Positions 10,020 to 19,348 of a stretch of 64,000 nt of DNA are shown in pieces; the stretch's first letter is position 1; each line of letters begins with the position of its first letter. Location: positions 42,466,965 through 42,530,964 of the forward strand of contig CP092874.1 in the NCBI GenBank assembly GCA_030710605.1, read 5' to 3'. Origin of the DNA: Cordylochernes scorpioides (taxonomy: Eukaryota; Arthropoda; Arachnida; Pseudoscorpiones; Chernetidae). The translations under genes were made by a program, and so were the position numbers. A model generated the notes under the pieces. That model was given only the letters and a program-made list of their open reading frames with translations. It searched no databases and was not told the origin of the DNA.

Positions 10020-11670
10020 GTAATGGCTGGTGTATTGATTCTGGTGCGTCAATGCACATGACTGCAAATAAGTCATTTTTTAAATAAAATATACCAAAAC
10101 AGAGAGGATAAATATATTTCTTCCAGATTGGAAATCCATGAATGCTGAATTAATTGTTGAAGGCTACATCACCTGTGTATTGCCTATTGCAAGTCCCAAA
10201 CAGATTTTTCTAAAGAACATCCTATATGTGCCAGGAATGAAGGAAAATATACTCTCTGTTAATAGGTTAGCTCAATTGGATTTTGAAGTTAATTTCAAAA
10301 GGAAGGTCTGCGAAATCAAAAGAAATGGAGACTTATGTGGTTTGGGAAATAACGTCTCAAATCTATATTTATTGAACACCGGAGAAAATTTAAATTTGTG
10401 TGTGATGGTGAATGTATAAATTGCATTAATATATGGCACAAGAGATTAGGACATCGAGGATCAGATGCAATTTATTTTCTAATGAAGAATAAAATGGCTA
10501 GAGGAATTTTCATAAAGCCATGTAAAGATAATGGAAATTTGATTTGCGAAATTTGCATAAGTTCCAAATTAACTAGATAACTGTATCCAAAAGAAACACA
10601 ATATGGATCTACAAAACCTTTAGATTTAGTGCATACATATTTATGCGGACCTATGCAGGATATAACTTCCGGGATTTTTTTTTTTAACCTTTATTGATGA
10701 TTTTTCCAGATACACAACTCTTTTTATTTTGAAAAATAAGAGCAGAATTTTTAATTAATCAAAGGATTACTCGGCCTTTGTACAAAAAGTTCAAACCAAA
10801 AATTAAAATACTAAGGTCAGATAATGGCGGTGAATATAAATTAACCTCCATGCAGGGATATTTTGAAACGTGAAGGTATTTGCCATCAAAATTTCGCACC
10901 ATATTGCCCACAACAGAATGGAGTAGCCGAAAGAAAAAATAGATCTCTACTTGAAATGGCAAAGACAATGCTAAATTGATCTGGCTTAGATTTTAAATAT
11001 TGGGGTGAGCCAATTTTAACTGCTAACTATTTACAAAACAGACTTCCTACCAGAAAGCTCACAAAAACTCCATATTAATTGTGGAATGATATAACTCTAA
11101 ATTTAAATCATCTGAGAATCTTTGGATCGAAATCTTATGTCTATAATACAAGAAGAATTAATAAATATGAACAAAATGCTTTGGAAGATATCTTTGTTGG
11201 ATACTCCCAAAGATCTAAAGCCCACAGAATCCTTTTTCCTGAAACCAACAAAATAACAATTAGCAGATATGTTGCATTTATTGAAAACTTAGATAGAAAT
11301 TCTGTAAAAGATATAAATGAAGACTTTAATATTGTGTACCTGAACCTTTTCAATAAGCTACAAATAGAGGAAACTAATGATCATCATGTGAATGAAGATG
11401 TACATGAAGATGACCTAAACTTCAGCATTGAGAATATCTCAGAGATCAACTAAAGCAATACCTCCACAGAAATACAGCCTTCGTGCAAATTATGCATCTA
11501 TTAGAGAACCTCTTAATTGGAATGAATTAGAGAATCTTCCTTTAGACGAGAAAAAAGAATGGCTAAAGGCTTCAGAAGAAGAGATGAAATCTCTTATAGA
11601 AAATGATACGTGGACTTTGACTGATCTCCAGCCTGGACAGAAAGCAATAGGATGTAAATGGAATTTTTAA
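10020..11670 (+). pseudogene. Copia 1 protease and integrase
   Basis: Protease motif WCIDSGASMHMTA near 10030 keeps the DSGA active site. Integrase follows with WHKRLGHRG (zinc N-terminus, about 10430), ICEICISSK, SDNGGEYKL (about 10815), PYCPQQNGVAERKNRSLLEM (about 10895), LRIFGSKSYVYN and FVGYSQRSKAHRI (C-terminal domain). At least four stops or shifts interrupt it, for example near 10580, 10690 and 10978. The part after 11428 (SRSTKAIPPQKYSLRANYAS) links to reverse transcriptase. Confidence 0.75.
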
Positions 11671-12090
11671 AGCTAAATACAATCAAGATGGAAATGTTGA
11701 AATGTTTAAGGCAAGATTGGTTGCTAAAGGCTTTGATCAAAAATATGGTGAAGATTACAACGAAACCTTTGACCCTGTGACAAAATTGACTACATTAAGA
11801 ACTATTATTTCTATCGCTGCATCTAAAAAATTAATCATTAGACATTATAACATTAAAACGTCTTTGCTATATGGGGAGTTAATGGAAGAGATATACATGG
11901 ATCAACCAGAGGGATATATTCATATAGGGAAGAAAAATCTAGTTCGTAAACTTAATAAATAAATTTATGGGCTGAACAATCAGCAAGATCCTGGTACCAG
12001 AAAATTAATGGAATTTAAAGGACTTTAGGATTTTCTCAAGCAAAGTCAAATCCCTGTCTTTATACTAATAGTCAATTTGGAGAAATGATA
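11671..12090 (+). pseudogene. Copia 1 reverse transcriptase, 5' part
   Basis: Reads KARLVAKGFDQKYGEDYNET, FDPVTKLTTLRTIISIAA, HYNIKTSLLYGELMEEIYM and DQPEGYI, the standard Copia RT opening. The expected DVKTAFLHG box is NIKTSLLYG, so a catalytic aspartate is lost. The mariner at 12093 cuts it off before the YVDD box. Confidence 0.75.
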
Positions 12091-12092
12091 TA

Positions 12093-13393
12093 CAAGGTGT
12101 GTCCCATAAGTTCCCGGACTGGGTCCATTAAAAAAAAAGGTAAGATATTTTTTTAAAAAATTATTAAAACTTTTTAAAGTAATCCCCCTTGCTTCAACGC
12201 ACCAGCGCCATCGTTTCCCCAAATTGTCGAAACAGTTTTTATAGAGCTCTTTTGGAATGCTCTTCAATGCTAACAGCGATTTTTCTATTATGTCATCCCT
12301 GGTGTCAAAATGTCTTCCTTTTAGAACTGCTTTAAGTTTGGGGAACAGGAAAAAGTCATTTGGTGCGATGTCTGGGGAATAGGGTGGTTGAGGTAGGATT
12401 TCTGTCCCGTTTTTAGCCAAAAAAACTCGTCACCAAGTGCGCTGTGTGAGGGCGGGCATTGTTATGGTGTAGGATCCAGTCACCATTAGGCCATTTTTCT
12501 GGCATTTTTTTTCGAATCGCTTCCCTTAGATGGCGAAGAATGTCCAAATACATTTCCTTAATAACCGTTTGGCCTGCAGGAAGATACTCGTGATGAACAA
12601 TGCCCTTGTTATCCAAAAAAGCGACCAGCAACACCTTGTTTCTGGATTTCAATATCCTGGATTTTTTTGGTCTAGGCTCACCCTGACCTCTCCACTCGGC
12701 ATATTGACGCTTGGTTTCAGGGTCATAGTCATAGACATGTCTCGTCGCCTGTGATTATCTTGTCTTTCCATTCCGGATCCGTTCTTGTCATTTCCAACAT
12801 GTTCTCACAGGTTGCAAGCCGACACAGTTTTTGCTCATTAGTGAGGAATCTTGGGATGAATTTTGCAGGAGTCTTTTTGAGCTTCAAATCTTTGGTTACG
12901 ATCCTTCCAATCGTTGTTTTAGAGATGCCTGTGTCTTGATCTAGCTCCAGCAAAGTGGTTCGAGGATTTTCTTTTATCAAATCGGTGATTTTTTGCACAT
13001 TTTGGGCGTTCTTGCCGAGGATCATCTTCAATAGAAATTCTGCCAGCTTTAAATCTAGAATGTCATTCAAAAACAGTTGTTCTTTTTGGGGGGTCATTGG
13101 GGAATGCTTTATTAGGCATTTTAAAAGTTTCGGTTGCAAATATTTGAAGTTTCACACAAATTTCTATGCAAATCCTCTGCTTCAATTTTTGTTCCATCGT
13201 AAAATCGCCGCAGCGCTAGGTGTGACCTTTAAATAAATTAGAATTACCTTGGCGCGCGCTAATGTACCGCCTCGATATTGGTACCACCGTGTTCCCAGAT
13301 ATTTTTTCTATAATAAACAGTCAAATTTATTTACATTTTTCATTTATTTATTTTTTTATGGACCCAGTCCGGGAACTTATGGGACATACCTTG
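12093..13393 (-). mobile_element. mariner transposon (1301 bp)
   Basis: Terminal inverted repeats of about 36 bp, starting CAAGGTGTGTCCCATAAG on the left with the complement on the right, flanked by TA at 12091-12092 and 13394-13395. Length and ends fit mariner. It lies inside the Copia 1 reverse transcriptase, so it is younger than Copia 1. Confidence 0.9.
12140..13139 (-). pseudogene. mariner transposase, frameshifted
   Basis: Three frames together make a mariner transposase: 13139-12729 (helix-turn-helix part, LDQDTGISKTTIGRIV, then ITGDET with the first catalytic Asp), 12652-12413 (KVLLVAFLDNKGIVHHEYLP, then ILHHNNARPHTAH) and 12420 leftwards (YSPDIAPNDFFLFPKLK). At least two frameshifts break it. 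In the second catalytic box the Asp of the usual HDNARPH is Asn, so the DD34D triad is destroyed even apart from the frameshifts. The third Asp (APND) is present. Confidence 0.85.
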
Positions 13394-13395
13394 TA

Positions 13396-14388
13396 TTTGC
13401 TCATATATATATATTATTTTTTTAATTGTTTAACCTCAAATGATTATATTAAAGAGGTCAAGTCAACTATTTCTGAACATATTCAATTGAAGGATCTGGC
13501 TGATGCGCGCGCGCCACTCATTATCTAGGAATTCAGATTGAAAAAGATATTGATGGGAACATACTACTGCATCAGAAGTTGAAAATATTGAAAATTTTAG
13601 ACAAATATGGAATGAGCAGTTCTAAGGGCGTATCCACTCCTATGGAAGTAGGATATTTAAACATAAAAGAAAATAGACATTTACCGTCAAATGAGAAATA
13701 TAGAAAATTGATTGATGAATTGATGTGTATCGCAAACTGTACCAGGCCCGACATCTCTTCTGCAATTGGTATTTAGAGTAGAAGAGTAGTCAAACCTAAT
13801 TAACATGATTGGAAACCGCTTAAGAGAATTTTGGGTTACTTGAAAAGTACTTTGGACATAGTATTGGTGTTTGAAACTTCTTCTTCGGTTGAACTGACTG
13901 TATGCACTGACGCAAATTGGGGTAATGAAAAGGACAGAAAGTCTACTACAGGTTATATTTATAAATTGGGAACTAATCTGATCAAGTGGGTTAGCCAAAA
14001 ACAAAACTCAGTTTCCCTTTCTTCGACAGAAGCAAATTATGTGGCAGCAGTAACAGCCGCTCAAGAAGCAATTTGGTTTGACTTGCTGATGTAAGATTCT
14101 GTATTTGAAATTAAAAAAAAACTTATTATTTTAAATGAAAAAAAAAAAAAAGATAATAAAATTTGTATAAAATTACTAAATTCAGAAAAAGTAACTGCTA
14201 GGACAGAGCATATTGAAATAAAGTTGCATTTCATCAAGGATTTAATTTCTAATAATTTTCTTTCTCCGAACTAATGTCCAACTGAAAATATGTTAACAGA
14301 CATCTTGACCAAGCCACTTCCTTATAATAAGTTTTAAGAGTTGAGACAAGGAATTGGACTCATCAACTACAGCCATTGGGAAGGGGAT
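13396..14388 (+). pseudogene. Copia 1 reverse transcriptase end and RNase H
   Basis: Resumes after the mariner with IQLKDLADA, then STPMEVGYLN, TRPDISSAIGI, WKPLKRILGYLKSTLD, TDANWGNEKDRKSTTGYIYK, VSLSSTEANYVA and finally ILTKPLPYNKF. This is the conserved run from the RT connection to the end of Copia RNase H. Stops at about 13775, 13800 and 14094. A purine-rich tract, GGGAAGGGGATT, lies at 14377-14388, directly before the 3' LTR, as a polypurine tract should. Confidence 0.8.
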
Positions 14389-14496
14389 TGTTGGAATATT
14401 ACACAGAGTAACAATGGCTATAGATGAACTTGTGTTTGAAAAGGAACTCGTATATAATAATTAGTTTTTGTCGTTTTCATGTAAAAATATATACCA
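14389..14496 (+). repeat. Copia 1 3' LTR, left part
   Basis: TGTTGGAATATTACACAGAG, matching the 5' LTR until about CATGTAAAAATA, where other sequence takes over. The LTR resumes at about 18378. Confidence 0.75.
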
Positions 14497-14795
14497 TTTA
14501 TTTTTATTTATTTATTTCAACACACGAACGCGATATCCCGGCTAGGGATAATTGCGTCGATTCACATTTTTTAAATAGAAACAGTTATAAAATTTTTACA
14601 AAAAAAAACAATGGTTGCCTGTAAAGTCGGTTTTACGGGCGAAGATTTTACGTGACAACGGTAGAATATTTATTGATATGAATATAATTAAATTGCACAA
14701 TAGGAACAAGGAATTGAATGAAAATAAGAATTGCACAAATTTTAACTATAGAAATATATTTTGTTTACTAAAACATTGTACATGTAAACTTAAAC

Positions 14796-15317
14796 TTAAC
14801 TAATTCCTATTTGAGTGATTTTGTTGAGGATAGGACGATGATAGGAGAAATATGAAATGAAAGGAAGTGTTTCTGCTGTAATGTGTCTTGCGAAAGTCAA
14901 GTCGATAGTTGTTCCTTTTAACGTAGTTGACTTAGAAACGTTTGATACGCAATCAAGATTATACGTATTTTTCATGAAATTAAGAAACGAGTTGTCAGGC
15001 TTTACGTTTTTGTTAAAATCACCACACAGAAGAATCGGTATACTAGAATCAACTTGCACGAACGGTGGCACGTACTGGCTGTTGTGAATGTACGGACCGA
15101 GTCCTTGCCATAGTAACATTCCAATATCCTGCATACTAGCTCCTGGATGAATATATACAGCACCGAGTATAAACTTGAAGCTAGTATTAGCGGCGAAGCA
15201 AGTAACTTCAGTCATGCACATGTCACCCTTGGTTTTAATGACACGAGTTACGTCTGTAATCGCAACTTGGAACACTTCCGCCGTAGATGTCGATGATAAT
15301 TTACGATAGATCGCCAC
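14796..15317 (-). CDS. Endonuclease/exonuclease/phosphatase (EEP) domain protein, partial
   Basis: A 173-aa frame. It contains TEVTCFAA, FKFILGAVYIHPGASMQDI, ILLCGDFNKNV (the GDFN catalytic box), TTLKGTTIDLTFARHI and ends ISYFSYHRPILNKI (the terminal SxHxP box appears as YHRP). The order is that of EEP nucleases. Its phrasing resembles nuclease domains attached to PIF1-helicase/Helitron-type proteins in arthropods more than LINE endonucleases; that is from memory and uncertain. No helicase or reverse transcriptase is joined to it. The N-terminal catalytic residues are missing, so it is truncated. Confidence 0.55.
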   Translation of the reverse strand: MAIYRKLSSTSTAEVFQVAITDVTRVIKTKGDMCMTEVTCFAANTSFKFILGAVYIHPGASMQDIGMLLWQGLGPYIHNSQYVPPFVQVDSSIPILLCGDFNKNVKPDNSFLNFMKNTYNLDCVSNVSKSTTLKGTTIDLTFARHITAETLPFISYFSYHRPILNKITQIGIS

Positions 15318-15341
15318 TCCACCAGCCGCGTTGGTATTTGA

Positions 15342-15625
15342 AAATCAAAACACTTATTCAGATCGAAGGTTCAAATTTTTTCTAAATAAATTTGAAATTA
15401 AATAAAATTTGTAATTGTAAATGATGAAGTTGAAAATTAAAACATTTACTTAAATTAGATGTTAAAATTCTTGCTCAACACAGTTTAAATAAAGTTTTCT
15501 TATATCTGCCACTTTTTCTTAATATTTGTAATTTTAAAGAATCAATTCGAAAATCAAAACATTTATTCAGATCGAAGGTTCAAATTTTTGCTAAATAAAT
15601 TTGAAACTATTTAAAATTTGTAAAT
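15342..15625. repeat. Diverged direct repeat, about 80 bp, two copies
   Basis: 15342-15420 and 15551-15625 share ATCAAAACA, TTATTCAGATCGAAGGTTCA and CTAAATAAATTTGAAA. The period is about 208 bp. An AATT microsatellite (about 15629-15660) follows the second copy. Confidence 0.6.
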
Positions 15626-15991
15626 TAATAATTAATTAATTAATTAATTAATTTTAAACTAATAATTTACTTAACACTATCAACATTTATCAATAGTATG
15701 ACATAACCTATAAACTCAGTTTCTCAACTTTTGTGTCAATCTAACAATTAATCAATCAATAATAGTTTACGATAATGAAATATCAGTGTACAATTATTTA
15801 CCTTTATTGTTGTAGTTGTTGTAAATGACGAATCTAAGCACTCCACATTTTCACTACAGACACAGCTGACGATACTTTAACCACACGTGTGAACTTGTAT
15901 TATGACGCTTTCTTGTTTTTCCAACGCCAAGAACGTTCGAGAAAGACAAAGACAGAGACAAGCATGTGCCGATTCAATGCGCCTAATTCTC

Positions 15992-16032
15992 TAGCGCTGC
16001 GCGCGCAGCTGCGCGCGCAGCTGCGCGCGCAG
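15992..16032. repeat. GC-rich 12-bp tandem repeat
   Basis: About three copies of GCGCGCAGCTGC in an otherwise AT-rich region; the unit is largely self-complementary. Confidence 0.7.
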
Positions 16033-16139
16033 CACTCTCGTTCGGTGACTCATCGTAACGTTACCGGGCGTTACACTTTTTCATAAGTGACTCCCAGCCG
16101 CAACCTAATTTAAGACGTTGTCACGTCAAAAAAAGTAAT

Positions 16140-18377
16140 CGAAATAAAAATAGAAAAATATATATATATTAGGAACCTGAACCTTTCAGGTTTGAAAGAA
16201 AATCATTAATATATTTACAAAAATAATTAAACTTATGATAATTCTCTCTGCTATTTACAAATTGATATAGATCTACATTATTTATTGTCTGTTGTCTAGC
16301 GGTGAAGAAGAGTGGACATTCCAGCAGTAGGTGTCTCGAGTCCTCGAATTCGTTGCCACAATGACAGCTAGAGTCTTCACTCGCGCCAATTTTTGATAAA
16401 AATCCCTTAAAATTTCCATGGTTCGTTATAAATTGTGAATTATAATAGTTTGGTCGAAAATATTTCGGAATTGCATAAGGAAAGAAACTTTGAAATGTTT
16501 GATTAGTATTCTTTTTCAGTAAATTAATCCTTGATATAATGAAATCTTTGAGTATACCTGGAATATACAAATCATGAAATTGTTTATCTTCTGTTGATAA
16601 ATTATTCAACTCATAACCTATAATTCTAGATTCCATATAATCAGTGATCAAAGGAATATTGGCTAAGGTGTGAACACAGTTATAACTGGTTGTTTTATAT
16701 GTTTGGGTACACCATAGCAGAATTTGATATTGCATTGAGTTCAGTTTGTACTTATATTTTTTGCTAATAAATTGAAACCATATTTCTGTTCCGTAAGTTA
16801 ACGTTGGTCTTATTATAGATTTATAAAGTGTAAGCCTTTTTTGGGTGCTAAGACCCCAAGATTTTCCACATATTGAAAAAAGGTTTTTCAATCTTTGGGT
16901 TTTGTTTAGTATAATGTTAAGGTGAGGGCCAGAATTCAATTTGTTTTTCCATCTATGATTCGCAATCGTAATTCCAAGAATTTTAATTTCTTCTACGGAC
17001 ATAATAATATTGTCTATGAAATTAATTGAAATTTTGTCTTTATTGTGCAAGTGTAAAATACTAGTTTTATCAAGAATGATATTCAGCTTATTATCATTAC
17101 ACCATTGATCTATCTTTTCCAAATTAAACTCAATCGACTTTTTTAGATTTGTTAACCCATTATTCCAACATATAATAGTTACATCATCAGCATAGCAAAT
17201 GATTTCAGAGTTTGGTGATTGCAAATTAGTTAGCAGATCATTTAAATATATCAGCCATAACAACGGAGACAATGGTCCACCCTGAGGACAGCCCTTTGTT
17301 AATATCTTTGAAACTTTCAGATTATTATACTTGAAAATCGTTTTTCTATTTTTCAAAAAAGAACGTAAAATTTTGATCAATTCAACTGGTAAATTGTCTT
17401 CGTCTAATTTTTTAAACAAGGCTGGCCACCATGTATTATCAAACGCTCCTTGTATATCAATTGCAATCAGCGTAACTAGTTGTTTCTGTCTATGTTCCAT
17501 TATGATCTTTGTGATTTCTTTCAAATAGGTTGTTGTTGACTTATTCTTCAAGAAACCATGTTGTCTGGGGCTAAGGAGATCATTATTTTCATAGTATTCG
17601 TATATTTTATTTTTCAAATTTTTTTCAAATATTTTCGATAAGTTAGAAATTAATGAAATAGGTCGATAACTCTTTACTAATTCTAAATTCGTTCTGTGAG
17701 GTTTTGGAATTATCCTGAGAGCTGCCTCTTTCCATCTATCTGGATAATATCCGAAGTGAATGCATTTATTAAATAAATCGCATATTAATGGTAAAATATT
17801 TGGAAGGGCACTTTTGATCATGTTGTTACTTATACTGTCAACCCCAGGGGCTTTTTTGATGTCTATGTTTGATATTAGGTTCACTATTTCCCCTTCCTCA
17901 ACACAGACCTTATTCTTGTTAATCATTTTTAGTTTGTAATTTCTAATTAGTTGATGATAAGAATCATCCGTATCGAAATTATCATCTGGTACCAACTCAT
18001 TTAACAAATTGCTCATTGATCGTTCTTTTAGGTGTTCTGGGGCATTGTCAATTAAGGGTATTCCCCTTTGTTTATCTAGTGTTCTTAATTTATTAAAAAA
18101 TTTATATGCGTTACCAAATGGATTGTTTGTATAATATTCTTCTATAAGATATCGCCAGTTAATTTTCTTTGCTTTATCAATTGCATTAGTGTATCGATTC
18201 CTAGTCAACTTGAATGTGTTATAACTGATTGCTCCGTGGCGATAATATAGGCTTCTTATGTAGTGAAAATGATTTTTCATTTTTTTCAATTCATTATTCC
18301 ACCAGTTATTACTAGAATAATATTTAGAGTTGGAGGATATAACTTCCACAAAGATTTAAAGGCAGCTTCTGTTAAAA
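16140..18377 (-). mobile_element. R1-like LINE 1, 5' truncated
   Basis: Contains the reverse transcriptase frame 16169-18349 and a very short 3' end (TATA-rich, 16140-16168). The endonuclease and ORF1 are missing, the usual 5' truncation of LINEs. It interrupts the Copia 1 3' LTR. A related and longer copy lies at 54702-57420. Confidence 0.75.
16169..18349 (-). CDS. R1-like LINE reverse transcriptase (ORF2 C-terminal part)
   Basis: 726 aa without a break. Order: pre-RT part (WWNNELKKMKNHFHYIRSLY, NPFGNAYKFFNKLR), then RT blocks KKAPGVDSISNNMIK, SYRPISLISNLSKIFEK, RQHGFLKNKST, AIDIQGAFDNTWWPALFKKL, GCPQGGPLSPLLWLIYLNDL and the active site YADDV, and a C-terminal zinc knuckle CHCGNEFEDSRHLLLEC. 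The FDNTWW box and overall order point to the R1 group of LINEs. The RT and knuckle are complete, so this is the best-preserved LINE enzyme in the window, but the endonuclease is absent and the first Met lies at the truncation point. Natural ORF2 proteins are about 1000 aa. Confidence 0.85.
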   Translation of the reverse strand: MEVISSNSKYYSSNNWWNNELKKMKNHFHYIRSLYYRHGAISYNTFKLTRNRYTNAIDKAKKINWRYLIEEYYTNNPFGNAYKFFNKLRTLDKQRGIPLIDNAPEHLKERSMSNLLNELVPDDNFDTDDSYHQLIRNYKLKMINKNKVCVEEGEIVNLISNIDIKKAPGVDSISNNMIKSALPNILPLICDLFNKCIHFGYYPDRWKEAALRIIPKPHRTNLELVKSYRPISLISNLSKIFEKNLKNKIYEYYENNDLLSPRQHGFLKNKSTTTYLKEITKIIMEHRQKQLVTLIAIDIQGAFDNTWWPALFKKLDEDNLPVELIKILRSFLKNRKTIFKYNNLKVSKILTKGCPQGGPLSPLLWLIYLNDLLTNLQSPNSEIICYADDVTIICWNNGLTNLKKSIEFNLEKIDQWCNDNKLNIILDKTSILHLHNKDKISINFIDNIIMSVEEIKILGITIANHRWKNKLNSGPHLNIILNKTQRLKNLFSICGKSWGLSTQKRLTLYKSIIRPTLTYGTEIWFQFISKKYKYKLNSMQYQILLWCTQTYKTTSYNCVHTLANIPLITDYMESRIIGYELNNLSTEDKQFHDLYIPGILKDFIISRINLLKKNTNQTFQSFFPYAIPKYFRPNYYNSQFITNHGNFKGFLSKIGASEDSSCHCGNEFEDSRHLLLECPLFFTARQQTINNVDLYQFVNSRENYHKFNYFCKYINDFLSNLKGSGS

Positions 18378-18452
18378 GTATAATTGCTATTAATAATAAA
18401 TAATATGCAAAGTTGAATTGGTTACGGATTCATCCTTCTTACTTTAATAACA
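18378..18452 (+). repeat. Copia 1 3' LTR, right part
   Basis: Resumes with GTATAATTGCTATTAATAAT and ends ACTTTAATAACA, followed by the duplication GTAGC (18453-18457). Confidence 0.75.
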
Positions 18453-18457
18453 GTAGC

Positions 18458-19260
18458 TGTCCGGCAAAGTCATTTCGTCCTCACCGCACAACAATCCCGT
18501 TTCCCAGCGTCCGTCGACCTTTTTCGTTGTTTTCTGAAGAATGCCGTAGGCCCTTTTCTCCATTTTGCTCACTCCCTTAAACTTGTTGGCTACTACACCA
18601 AAGTTCTCGAGCGAAAATGATGACTTGATCAGAGCATGAGACACCGATCGAACCCTGATTTAGATGCTGAGTAGTTTACAAAACCTTGGGCCTTTTCCAT
18701 TACGTTGTCAAAATCACCAGCGATTGTCCATCCCAGTAAAGTTCTCCATCCAACCGGTGCGTCTGGAGGTCCTGATGCTAGTTCTCGTGCCAAAATCAGA
18801 TTTGGGTTATTCCCTCCGATGATTATCTCAGGAACCACGTTCTTCATGTCTGCTGCCCTCATTCTTGCTAGATGGGGCCAGGCTTCTTTGATCTTCTTTA
18901 AAGATATAGAGTAGGGCCGTATCCTTATTGAACTGATCGTAACGGCTTTTCTTAGCGGGAGATACGGAGCTCCTCTAAAGGCACCAGACACTTCACAATT
19001 CACTAATTCAGAGTAAAGTTCAAAATATTTGATGCCACTAACAGATTCGTAGGAGTAAGAGTAACTTTACCCTATCAAGACGACATTATCAGCCAGGCTC
19101 TTGGAAATCATACTCCTACTTGCTCTAGTGTCCAACAACGCATATACACGTCGAATTTCTTTTGAACCCTTAATAATCACAATGGGCAAAGGTCCAACGC
19201 AACCCCCGATAACAGCTTCTCCGTCGATGACCATGATATTCACTATTCCTCCTTGGTTCG
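18458..19260 (-). pseudogene. BEL/Pao 1 protease and RT N-terminal region
   Basis: Minus-strand pieces: VYALLDTRASRSMISKSLAD (retropepsin box with DTR in place of DTG, so the active site is damaged), GAFRGAPYLPLRKA, PEIIIGGNNPNLILARELAS, GWRTLLGWTIAG, and KRAYGILQKTTKKVDGRWET before the Copia junction. The frame 18629-19003 holds most of it. It continues beyond the Copia insertion at 7575. Confidence 0.7.
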
Positions 19261-19348
19261 ACGGTTGACTTGTCGCGCCCCGATTCCCGGAACTTGAAAG
19301 CTCTGGAGCTGCGCTAAAACTCTTGTTCTTGTGTAGAAGCGGGTAATG

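Larger units (their letters stand above)
14497..16139 (-). mobile_element. Unclassified element with an EEP nuclease frame
   Basis: Sits between the left part of the Copia 1 3' LTR and the 3' end of the LINE. It holds one nuclease frame (14796-15317), two diverged direct copies of an 80-bp block (15342-15420 and 15551-15625), an AATT run, and a GC-rich 12-bp tandem (15992-16032). The left edge is T-rich on the plus strand (TTTATTTTTATTTATTTATT), so the minus strand could end in an A-rich tail. Possibly a Helitron-type or LINE-derived segment; the family is not settled. Confidence 0.4.
7576..18452 (+). mobile_element. Copia retrotransposon 1 with nested insertions
   Basis: Flanked by the perfect 5-bp duplication GTAGC. 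5' LTR 7576-7778; 3' LTR starts at 14389 and ends at 18452, itself interrupted. Order gag, protease, integrase, reverse transcriptase, RNase H is that of Copia. Later arrivals: a family A repeat (7797-9121) in the leader, a mariner (12093-13393) in pol, and LINE plus endonuclease-bearing DNA (14497-18377) in the 3' LTR. LTR copies differ at several sites and pol has many stops, so it is older and dead. Confidence 0.85.
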
